Positions 1 to 5,650 of a DNA stretch of 8,611 nucleotides are shown here, one piece after another (position 1 is the stretch's first letter; each line of letters starts with the position of its first letter). The DNA comes from Cyclobacteriaceae bacterium (GTDB lineage Bacteria; Bacteroidota; Bacteroidia; Cytophagales; Cyclobacteriaceae). The stretch covers positions 1-8,611 of the forward strand of contig VFKK01000287.1 of assembly GCA_009885605.1 (NCBI GenBank), written 5' to 3'. Both the position numbers and the translations under genes were made by a program. The notes under the pieces are model-generated. The model did not search any database and was not told where the DNA came from. It saw nothing but the letters and a program-made list of their open reading frames with translations.

Positions 1-65
1 GGAAATCCTTCTTTTCATTTATGGCAATTGGTTTGGAACTACCCAAACACAAACATGAACATGAT

Positions 66-911
66 ATGAAAAAATTATTAATCATTACAGGAATTTTGGG
101 GGCCGGATTGATGGTCTCGTGTGTATCTAAAAAGAAGTACACAGAATTGGAAAGCAATCTTTTCAAAACACAGACTCAACTCGCTACTACGAGTCAGGAA
201 AAAGCAGAATTGGAAGAGAAAATGACGATTATCGAAGGAAGGGTAGCGGAATACAACAATCGAATCAATTCACTGAGAAGCATGAATGACGAACTTACCA
301 CTACCAACGACGGTATGCTAAGTTTAGAAGGCGCTACGGTGATGTCAAAGAATTCTAAAGTAAAAATGAATGAAACTCTGGCCAAAGTAGATCAGGCAAA
401 ACTCGCCGGAGCTAAGACTTTGGAAGATTCAGTAAACCTTGCTGTTGAATACAACATCAAAAAGAACATTACCGATAACACTGGCGGCGAGGAAGATGAT
501 ATTCAGATTGATATCAACAAAACTGTTGTAATGATCTCTATTTCAGACAAACTTTTATTTACTACCGGTAGCTACAAAATCAACTCAAAAGCAGATCCTT
601 TGCTTAAGAAATTGGCCGAAGTAATAAACGCTGAGCCAAGTCTTCAAGTGATGATCGAAGGTCATACTGATCCAAGATCTATCTCAACAGGTGTAATTCA
701 AGACAACTGGGATCTTTCGGTGAAAAGAGCTACATCAATCGTTCGTAAACTTCAAATGGACTTCAATGTCGCTCCTGAGAAAATGATCGCTGCAGGAAGA
801 GCAAGCTACATGCCTTTGGTAGGTAATGACAGCCCTGAGAATATGGCGATAAACAGAAGAACAAGAATTGTCCTTATCCCGGATCTGGATATGTTCTTTG
901 CAATGCTTTAA
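66..911 (+). CDS. OmpA-family peptidoglycan-binding lipoprotein
   Basis: A 281-residue protein expected to tether the outer membrane to peptidoglycan. Residues 1-19 form a lipoprotein signal peptide with lipobox LMVSC, so Cys19 would be acylated. Residues about 22-80 are charged, heptad-like and probably coiled coil. The C-terminal OmpA domain spans about 152-271 and has GHTD (199-202), NWDLSVKRA with the peptidoglycan-contacting Asp216 and Arg221, and NRRTRI (263-268). An upstream in-frame ATG at position 21 would add 15 polar residues in front of the signal peptide, so I chose the ATG at 66. No Shine-Dalgarno sequence is visible, as is usual in Bacteroidota. No acidic cluster follows the Cys, so surface export is not suggested. 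The gene stands alone on its strand and converges on the TolC gene. The family call is secure; any specific cellular role beyond envelope anchoring is inference. Confidence 0.93.
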   Translation: MKKLLIITGILGAGLMVSCVSKKKYTELESNLFKTQTQLATTSQEKAELEEKMTIIEGRVAEYNNRINSLRSMNDELTTTNDGMLSLEGATVMSKNSKVKMNETLAKVDQAKLAGAKTLEDSVNLAVEYNIKKNITDNTGGEEDDIQIDINKTVVMISISDKLLFTTGSYKINSKADPLLKKLAEVINAEPSLQVMIEGHTDPRSISTGVIQDNWDLSVKRATSIVRKLQMDFNVAPEKMIAAGRASYMPLVGNDSPENMAINRRTRIVLIPDLDMFFAML

Positions 912-938
912 TAGCTAATACCAACTATTACTTTTTAG

Positions 939-973
939 AAAAGCAGGCTCTTTGAAGAGAGACTGCTTTTTTT
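939..973 (+). terminator. Intrinsic terminator of the OmpA gene, possibly bidirectional
   Basis: A perfect 8-bp outer stem AAAAGCAG (939-946) / CTGCTTTT (963-970) encloses a 4-bp inner stem CTCT (948-951) / AGAG (956-959) with a TTGA loop, and the T-run continues to 973. It lies 28 bases after the OmpA stop codon. On the minus strand the same hairpin is followed by four T residues, so it may also stop transcripts from the convergent TolC gene, which has no clear terminator of its own. Confidence 0.85.
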
Positions 974-1072
974 ATTTTGAAGTTTTACGAATATTTGGAT
1001 TAACATCCAATTTCAAAAATCCGATCACAACTATAGAAAGACCCAATCTCCTTTCATCTTTAGGTCTTCAAG

Positions 1073-1105
1073 CAAAGCTTTTTGTGAACTTTGTTTCTTT
1101 GGTGG
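1073..1105. repeat. Degenerate CTTTG-spaced intergenic repeat
   Basis: The 253-base gap between the convergent OmpA and TolC genes holds the terminator and then a stretch with TTTTG (1080-1084), CTTTG (1089-1093) and CTTTG (1097-1101), spaced 9 and 8 bases apart. Read on the minus strand it is a CACAAAG-type degenerate repeat. Motifs of this style are common in intergenic DNA of many bacteria, from general recall. I see no gene in the remainder of the gap. Confidence 0.4.
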
Positions 1106-1164
1106 TACTATATTTTTCAAAAACCAAAAAAGAAGAAGAGAATCGTAAAATCAGTTAGTTAAAA

Positions 1165-2514
1165 TTAATCCGTCACCTCCAGGGTTCCCACAGCATGCTT
1201 CATCAAGATCTCCTGGAAAAAAAGAGTATAGATTGCTTGGGCCTGATCGGCTTGGGCATTTACCAACTGTTGATTTGCGGTGGATAAATCCACAAAATTT
1301 GAAATACCCAGCCTGAATCTCTCCTGAACGGCATTTTTTGCCTCATTCGCAGCCAATACCTGAACCTGCGTATTTCTCTCTTTTTGAATTGCCGCTTTGT
1401 AGTTTTGGTTGGCCAGCTTCACTTCCTGGTAGATTTTCCGGTCAATAGATTCCTTCCTGAGAATCTGATTTTGATAGGCAACCTTGCTTCGGCTTACGTC
1501 CAACCTCGTTTGAAAATTATTGAAAATGGGAATGGCCAGCGTCAATCCCACCGTATTCTGCGGATACACTTTCAGGAGTTGCTCTCCCAGAGTTCGGTCA
1601 TCCAGTGTGGTAAAGAAGGTATTGTAATTGTAAAAGGCATTCAATCTCGGGAAATACATCGCTTTGATTGCCTGCATATCTTTCCTGTTAGCTGTCATCA
1701 ATAATTCCTGCTGATTCCGATCTGCCCGGTTGGATTGGGCAAGCTCATAAAGCTGCGCCATTTCCATTCCTTCAAATGAATCCAGCCTCGACAAAGGATC
1801 AACTGCCGCCAACTCAGGTACCACTCCCACTTCCAATTGTAAATATTCTGCAAGATCCCACAGGTCATTGTCCAACAGAACCTGCGCATCCACAACAACG
1901 GATTCGACACGCGCCACTTCCGATTGCTGATTATACAAATCAGAGATTGTCCTCAGTCCTGCATCTACAAACCCTTCGATCTGAGTAAGCTGTTGCTTCT
2001 GATTGTCGAGATTTTGTTGCGCTATTCTAAGTAATTCCTTGTCTAAAAGCACTTGCAAATACCGTCTTGCCACGTCAAAAACAACCTGTTGTTTGGCTCT
2101 TTCCATTGCTTTTTCTCCCGCTTGATAAGCAAGTCTGGAGGATTGGGTATCTAATATTCTCCTCCCGGAATTGAACACAGGCATATTCATGCTAAAGCCC
2201 GATGACACAATCTCGTTGGTCACATTCGTTACCACGATTTCGCCTTCCACCTGCTGAAATTGCTGTCCGGTTTGTCTGAGAAAAGAATTGTTCAAGTTTG
2301 CATTAGGCAGGTGGGAAGCCATCGAAACTTGCTTTTCCTTTTCTAAAATCAGCATGTTGTTTTCCTGAATTTTGTAATTCAGGTTTTTGGAAAGGGCAAT
2401 ATTTACTGCTTGTTTGAATTCTAGATTCAGGATTTCCTGAGCCACAGTCTGGCCCGAAATTCCTAAGCAAAACAACAAACCAAACCAGCCTTTATTTTTG
2501 AATGATAACTTCAT
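1165..2514 (-). CDS. TolC-family outer-membrane efflux protein
   Basis: A 449-residue outer-membrane channel subunit, expected to form the trimeric exit duct of a tripartite exporter. It has a Sec signal peptide (residues 1-26, hydrophobic 11-20, likely cleaved after VAQ). Two OEP repeats follow at about 30-225 and 250-440. The internal duplication is visible: NMPVFNSGRR (110-119) is mirrored by AIPIFNNFQTR (327-337), and the hairpin-turn segment near 181-200 is mirrored near 399-418. Length is normal for the family. Its start codon lies inside the end of the upstream ATPase gene (23-base overlap), so the two are probably translationally coupled and act in the same exporter. The substrate cannot be told from the sequence. 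It could serve metabolite efflux or peptide/lipid export; family certainty is high. Confidence 0.93.
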   Translation of the reverse strand: MKLSFKNKGWFGLLFCLGISGQTVAQEILNLEFKQAVNIALSKNLNYKIQENNMLILEKEKQVSMASHLPNANLNNSFLRQTGQQFQQVEGEIVVTNVTNEIVSSGFSMNMPVFNSGRRILDTQSSRLAYQAGEKAMERAKQQVVFDVARRYLQVLLDKELLRIAQQNLDNQKQQLTQIEGFVDAGLRTISDLYNQQSEVARVESVVVDAQVLLDNDLWDLAEYLQLEVGVVPELAAVDPLSRLDSFEGMEMAQLYELAQSNRADRNQQELLMTANRKDMQAIKAMYFPRLNAFYNYNTFFTTLDDRTLGEQLLKVYPQNTVGLTLAIPIFNNFQTRLDVSRSKVAYQNQILRKESIDRKIYQEVKLANQNYKAAIQKERNTQVQVLAANEAKNAVQERFRLGISNFVDLSTANQQLVNAQADQAQAIYTLFFQEILMKHAVGTLEVTD

Positions 2515-3175
2515 CTTTTTCTATTCTTCCGTCTATTAAATTGATCAATCTGGTGCCGAAATCAGCATTTTCGCGGGCATGAGTAGCCTGAATGATCGTC
2601 GTTCCTTCTTTGTGTAATTCCTGAAAAACTTCCATGATTTCCCTGGCTTGCCCGGAATGCAGATTTCCTGTGGGCTCATCTGCCAGCAATACCCTTGGTC
2701 TGCCTGCAATCGCCCTCGCTACTCCTACCAATTGTTGCTGCCCTCCTGATAACTGAGCCGGAAACAAATCCTTTTTGGCTACCATGTTAAACCTATCCAA
2801 AAGATTGGCAATAATGCTTTTCCGCTCAGCTGAGGAAACATTTCTATAGAGAAGAGGCGTCTCGATATTTTCGTAAACCGTCAATTCATCGATCAGATGG
2901 TATGCCTGGAAAATGTATCCAAACTCAGATTTATGCAAAGATGAACGCTCCTTGTCCTTCATCGATTTGATGTCTTTGCCTCCAAAAGAATATTCCCCGG
3001 CATAGTCATCATCCAGCAATCCAAGGATGTTGAGAAGGGAAGATTTCCCTGCACCGGAAGGACCCATCAGGGTGATAAATTCCCCTTCGTTAATTGTCAG
3101 GTTTAACCCTTTGAGAATAAAAATCCGCTGAAATCGGGATTCGATGTATTTGTCTAAGTCTTTGAGTTGGATCAT
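2492..3175 (-). CDS. ABC transporter ATPase, MacB/LolD-like
   Basis: A 227-residue cytoplasmic nucleotide-binding subunit. It has Walker A GPSGAGKSS (38-46), Q-loop Gln90 in YIFQAYHL, signature LSGGQQQ (142-148), Walker B VLLADEP (162-168) with Asp166 and the catalytic Glu167, and switch His199 in IIQATH. Length and motif set match the MacB/LolD/FtsE group, which pairs with FtsX-type permeases such as those encoded upstream in this window. The D-loop reads GNLHS (170-174) where most relatives have GNLDS; all other catalytic residues are present. The gene is first in a two-gene unit with the TolC gene, overlapping it by 23 bases, and is separated from the preceding oxidoreductase gene by a terminator. 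The start at 3175 places beta-strand 1 normally ahead of Walker A. The substrate is unknown. Confidence 0.94.
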   Translation of the reverse strand: MIQLKDLDKYIESRFQRIFILKGLNLTINEGEFITLMGPSGAGKSSLLNILGLLDDDYAGEYSFGGKDIKSMKDKERSSLHKSEFGYIFQAYHLIDELTVYENIETPLLYRNVSSAERKSIIANLLDRFNMVAKKDLFPAQLSGGQQQLVGVARAIAGRPRVLLADEPTGNLHSGQAREIMEVFQELHKEGTTIIQATHARENADFGTRLINLIDGRIEKDEVIIQK

Positions 3176-3182
3176 AAATTAA

Positions 3183-3197
3183 ATTCTTCGCGAGAAT
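3183..3197. promoter_or_regulatory. Short inverted repeat just upstream of the ATPase start
   Basis: ATTCT (3183-3187) and AGAAT (3193-3197) form a perfect 5-bp inverted repeat around TCGCG, seven bases upstream of the ATPase start codon. It could be an operator half-site pair or a small hairpin in the leader. The arms are short enough to occur by chance. No convincing Bacteroidota promoter (TAnnTTTG with an upstream TTG) was found in the space between the terminator and the start. Confidence 0.2.
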
Positions 3198-3230
3198 AGT
3201 TGATGAGTTTAGATTCCAGTTTTATGCCAT

Positions 3231-3267
3231 AAAAAAAGCCCCTGAAATTAATCCAGAGGCATTTTTT
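3231..3267 (-). terminator. Intrinsic terminator closing the DUF1080-oxidoreductase unit
   Basis: On the minus strand GCCTCTG (3260-3254) pairs with CAGGGGC (3244-3238) across a 9-base loop, with a single G-U pair, followed by seven U residues (3237-3231) and preceded by an A-run (3267-3262). On the plus strand the wobble becomes a C/A mismatch, so minus-strand function is favoured, although the flanking A and T runs allow bidirectional use. It lies about 150 bases after the oxidoreductase stop codon and 55 bases before the ATPase start. Confidence 0.8.
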
Positions 3268-3290
3268 AGGATTCGACCCTATTGTTTTCT

Positions 3291-3318
3291 CGAACATTTT
3301 TGTTCGCCAGCGGACGAA
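3291..3318. other. Two overlapping, mutually exclusive hairpins
   Basis: CGAACA (3291-3296) and TGTTCG (3301-3306) form a perfect 6-bp stem with a TTTT loop. The right arm also pairs in a second hairpin: TTCGCC (3303-3308) with GG and CGAA (3312-3318, one bulged A). Both cannot form at once. They sit in the untranslated tail of the oxidoreductase transcript ahead of its terminator. Function is unknown and chance is possible. Confidence 0.3.
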
Positions 3319-3322
3319 TCGG

Positions 3323-3362
3323 TTGGCAGTCGCAGATGTCAGTTGTGAGTTGTCAGTCGCAG
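3323..3362 (-). repeat. Degenerate heptamer tandem array, CTGACAA type
   Basis: Read on the minus strand, the stretch divides into units CTGACAA (3350-3356), CTCACAA (3343-3349), CTGACAT (3336-3342) and CTGCCAA (3323-3329), with six-base units CTGCGA at 3357-3362 and 3330-3335. The result is a near-regular 7-base period over 40 bases. The flanking copies of CAGTCGCAG (3327-3335 and 3354-3362, plus strand) are exact. The units contain no stop in a shared frame that would suggest coding. The function is unknown. Confidence 0.6.
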
Positions 3363-3379
3363 GAATCAATTGTAATATC

Positions 3380-3414
3380 CGCCTTCTTCCGTCATCCGTC
3401 TTCGTTCTTCCGTC
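3380..3414 (-). repeat. Degenerate heptamer tandem array, GACGGAA type
   Basis: Five contiguous 7-base units on the minus strand begin four bases after the oxidoreductase stop codon. They include GACGGAA (3408-3414), GACGGAT (3394-3400) and a second exact GACGGAA (3387-3393), with the diverged units GAACGAA (3401-3407) and GAAGGCG (3380-3386). On the plus strand this gives the exact direct repeat TTCTTCCGTC at 3384-3393 and 3405-3414. The unit sequence differs from the neighbouring 3323-3362 array although the period is the same. Confidence 0.65.
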
Positions 3415-3418
3415 TTTT

Positions 3419-4768
3419 CTAAAACTTCCTATACTTTCCGTCCAGCAATTTATTTGCTTTCTTCTTCGAGAATAGCGCTTTTTCACTGTCCCAATAAAGC
3501 TTTTCGTTTGGAAATCTCCCGGCAATCACACCAAGAAGGATGGTTTCTGTTAACCTGGCAGAATAGGAAAAAGGTGCACTACATTCACCTTTGCCTAAAC
3601 AGGCATCGACGAATTGATGGTAATGCTTCTTACTTTCTGAATCATAATCTTTCACCGGAGCACCCAGCTTAAATGATTCAATATCCATTTCCTGGTATTT
3701 GCCATCGACAATCAGTTTTGGAAGTTGCTGGAAATGCGGTAGCAATAACCTGCCCTTTTCTCCCATGAACATCGCACCCTGATCAGGCAATTCTTCACCG
3801 TTTGGAAGTTTCAAATCTTCATGATCTGCGGGTGCGCCAGGTCCGTCGTACCAAACCCATTTCAGCGTTTCCGCGGTGTGTTTTGTACCCGGAAACTCAT
3901 AGGTAACGGTATTATTTTCAGGGAATCCAAAACCGGTTGGCGGAGTACATTCATTGATAATCGTGCGGGGAACATCCAATTCGAGCGCATTGTAAGGAGT
4001 GTCAAAAATATGAACACCCATATCTCCTAACGTCCCGCAACCATAATCCACGAGTTTTCTCCAATTACCCGGATGATAAACTCCTTCTTTGTATTTGCGC
4101 TTTTTGGCAGTTCCCAACCAAAGGTTCCAATCCAGATTTGCAGGTACCGGATCACTTCCTTTTGGTTTTGGCCCGTTGTAACCCCAGTTTTTTGGAGACC
4201 AAGCTCGTACGGTATTTACCTTTCCGATTATTCCGGATTGAATCAGCAGCGTAGCCAATTTATAATCATAAAATGAGTGAACCTGAATTCCCATTTGGGT
4301 TACCAAGTTCTTCTCCTCTGCCAATTTCTTCATGGCCCTGGCTTCAGTCACATGGTGAGTTAGTGGCTTTTGGCAGTAAACGGGTTTGTTCATATTCATT
4401 GCCATCATGGATGCAGGGGCATGTGTATGATCCGGAGTTGATACGATTACCGCATCGATATCATTTCCCATTTCTTCCAGCAAGATCCGATAATCGGAAT
4501 AGATTTTTGCGTTGGGATGAAGGGCTTTGGCACCGGCAAGAGCGGTACTATCCACATCACAAAGTGCAACCACATCCACTAATTCATGGGAAGAAATAGC
4601 ATCCAAATCGGCCATTCCCATTCCTCCAAGGCCAATATGCGCTGTTCTCAAGCGACCTGCAGCATTCAATTTTAAAAGGATAGATGGAGCTAAAGCCGCT
4701 CCAAAAATCCCTAATCCACTTTTTTTGATAAAGTCTCTCCTGTCGATACTGGTTATTTTTTCACTCAT
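3419..4768 (-). CDS. Tat-exported Gfo/Idh/MocA-family sugar oxidoreductase
   Basis: A 449-residue NAD(P)-dependent dehydrogenase-like protein, expected to oxidise a sugar hydroxyl. Residues 10-18 (RRDFIKKSG) followed by a hydrophobic stretch (19-34) make a Tat-type signal, implying folding with cofactor before export to the periplasm. The Rossmann domain has GLGGMG (46-51) and acidic Asp71 at the end of beta-2. CQKP (132-135) replaces the usual EKP and keeps the conserved Lys134, a variant common in this secreted subgroup. GDMGVHIFD (248-256) supplies the Asp/His pair of the active site (Asp249, His253). The start lies 12 bases after the DUF1080 stop, so the two are co-transcribed. Members of these two families have been linked in gut Bacteroides to glycoside breakdown through 3-keto sugars; applying that here is inference. 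Substrate and electron acceptor are unknown. Confidence 0.92.
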   Translation of the reverse strand: MSEKITSIDRRDFIKKSGLGIFGAALAPSILLKLNAAGRLRTAHIGLGGMGMADLDAISSHELVDVVALCDVDSTALAGAKALHPNAKIYSDYRILLEEMGNDIDAVIVSTPDHTHAPASMMAMNMNKPVYCQKPLTHHVTEARAMKKLAEEKNLVTQMGIQVHSFYDYKLATLLIQSGIIGKVNTVRAWSPKNWGYNGPKPKGSDPVPANLDWNLWLGTAKKRKYKEGVYHPGNWRKLVDYGCGTLGDMGVHIFDTPYNALELDVPRTIINECTPPTGFGFPENNTVTYEFPGTKHTAETLKWVWYDGPGAPADHEDLKLPNGEELPDQGAMFMGEKGRLLLPHFQQLPKLIVDGKYQEMDIESFKLGAPVKDYDSESKKHYHQFVDACLGKGECSAPFSYSARLTETILLGVIAGRFPNEKLYWDSEKALFSKKKANKLLDGKYRKF

Positions 4769-4780
4769 GTTTTGGTCAGG

Positions 4781-5461
4781 TTATTTGGTAGAGTTTAATT
4801 CTTTGATTTTGATATTTTTAAAACGGACTACATCACCATGGCCTAAAAAGCCGATGTGTCCGCTGCTTCGCTGCAAACCCGGATGCTCTTTTCCGTCCAA
4901 TGTACCGTTTTTGCTGGCTTCGAGATAATCTCCCTCCAGGATGGTAGTTCCGTTAAGTATCACCTTGATTTTTGGGTGCTGTACGATCACTTCTTCCTGA
5001 TTCCACTCTCCTACTGGTTTCAAAAATCCCTTTTTTGCCGCAATCACTCCATAAACAGATCCATGGAATTGGTATTCCTTAAGCTCAGCATATTTCTCAG
5101 CAGTATTATCCAGGATCTGGATTTCTTTTCCGGCATAAGCTGCGTCTCCAGTGAGTGGGGTATGAATCCCCAAACCGTTATTTCCTCCGGGAGTCAATTG
5201 AAATTCAAATCTCAGGATAAAATCTCCATATTCTTTTTCTGTAAACAAATTTCCTCCACCCTCATCGTCAGGATCAATCACGATCATTCCGTCTTCTGCT
5301 TTGTAGGAGGTTTTATTGCCAACCCAACCATCCAGGTTTTTCCCGTTAAAAAGCTCTGTGAATTCTGAATCTGCAGCTTTTTTCTGAGTTGAGCAGGAAA
5401 TAAGGAGCAAGCCAAAAAGAGCAAAAGCCATGGGCTTAGTCGAAAGATGAAGTTTATGCAT
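4781..5461 (-). CDS. DUF1080 (3-keto-disaccharide hydrolase family) lipoprotein
   Basis: A 226-residue lipoprotein of family PF06439, a concanavalin-like beta-sandwich fold, some members of which cleave 3-keto-glycosides. The signal peptide ends in lipobox LLLISC with acylated Cys23. Family hallmarks are LFNGKNLDGW (37-46), the GGNNGLGIHTP strand (92-102), EIQILDN (113-119), GSVYG (134-138), GEWNQ (151-155) and the closing strand GHIGFLGHGDVVRFKNI (201-217). An in-frame start at 5506 would place 15 polar residues before the signal peptide, and a candidate promoter predicts transcription starting near 5510, so I chose the ATG at 5461. No acidic export signal follows the Cys. It is first in a two-gene unit with the oxidoreductase, 12 bases apart, and probably processes that enzyme's product. 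Hydrolase or lyase activity is inferred from the family. Confidence 0.9.
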   Translation of the reverse strand: MHKLHLSTKPMAFALFGLLLISCSTQKKAADSEFTELFNGKNLDGWVGNKTSYKAEDGMIVIDPDDEGGGNLFTEKEYGDFILRFEFQLTPGGNNGLGIHTPLTGDAAYAGKEIQILDNTAEKYAELKEYQFHGSVYGVIAAKKGFLKPVGEWNQEEVIVQHPKIKVILNGTTILEGDYLEASKNGTLDGKEHPGLQRSSGHIGFLGHGDVVRFKNIKIKELNSTK

Positions 5462-5516
5462 GGTATGGGTTTTAGGGTTTTTGTGCACGGATAGGGCTGA
5501 TTGCAATACAATTTGA

Positions 5517-5544
5517 CAAATTAATTAAAATGATCATCCGCAAA
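5517..5544 (-). promoter_or_regulatory. Candidate Bacteroidota-type promoter for the DUF1080 gene
   Basis: On the minus strand TTTG (5544-5541) is followed after 16 bases by TTAATTTG (5524-5517), one mismatch from the Bacteroidota -7 consensus TAnnTTTG. The spacing is slightly shorter than usual. Transcription would begin near 5510, giving a leader of about 50 bases to the ATG at 5461. The region is A+T rich, so a chance match is possible. Confidence 0.35.
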
Positions 5545-5582
5545 GTATCCAGTTGTGTAAAAAACGAATTCCTATTTAGCGG

Positions 5583-5622
5583 AAAATGCCGGAAGCATGA
5601 AGAATTTTCACGTTTCCGGCAT
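5583..5622 (-). terminator. Long hairpin after the permease gene, probable terminator
   Basis: ATGCCGGAA (5586-5594) and TTCCGGCAT (5614-5622) form a perfect 9-bp stem. Pairing continues inward to 5601/5607 with one wobble and one mismatch, for 16 positions around a 5-base loop. It lies 28 bases after the permease stop codon. On the minus strand only three U residues follow directly, then a six-T run about 20 bases further on, so termination is likely but not textbook. It could instead stabilise the 3' end of the mRNA. Confidence 0.6.
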
Positions 5623-5650
5623 ATTGGCAAATTCTAATCTTTAATTGTTG

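Noticed and set aside
21..65. Possible 15-residue N-terminal extension of the OmpA lipoprotein
   Set aside because: It would bury the signal peptide behind charged and His-rich residues; the ATG at 66 gives a normal lipoprotein signal.
952..1158. Plus-strand open frame of 68 codons after the OmpA gene
   Set aside because: It starts inside the terminator hairpin, runs through the CTTTG repeat, and its composition shows no domain, signal peptide or family resemblance.
3323..3414. Short repeats considered as a CRISPR array
   Set aside because: Units are 7 bases, directly adjacent and degenerate. There are no 25-40 base repeats, no unique spacers and no cas genes.
3172..3525. Minus-strand open frame of 117 codons ending with a 4-base overlap at the ATPase start
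   Set aside because: It crosses the end of the oxidoreductase gene in another frame, the heptamer arrays and the terminator. The Arg/Lys/Thr-rich product resembles nothing, and the overlap appears accidental.
5462..5506. Possible 15-residue N-terminal extension of the DUF1080 lipoprotein
   Set aside because: The signal peptide begins properly at 5461, and the candidate promoter leaves too little room for a start at 5506.
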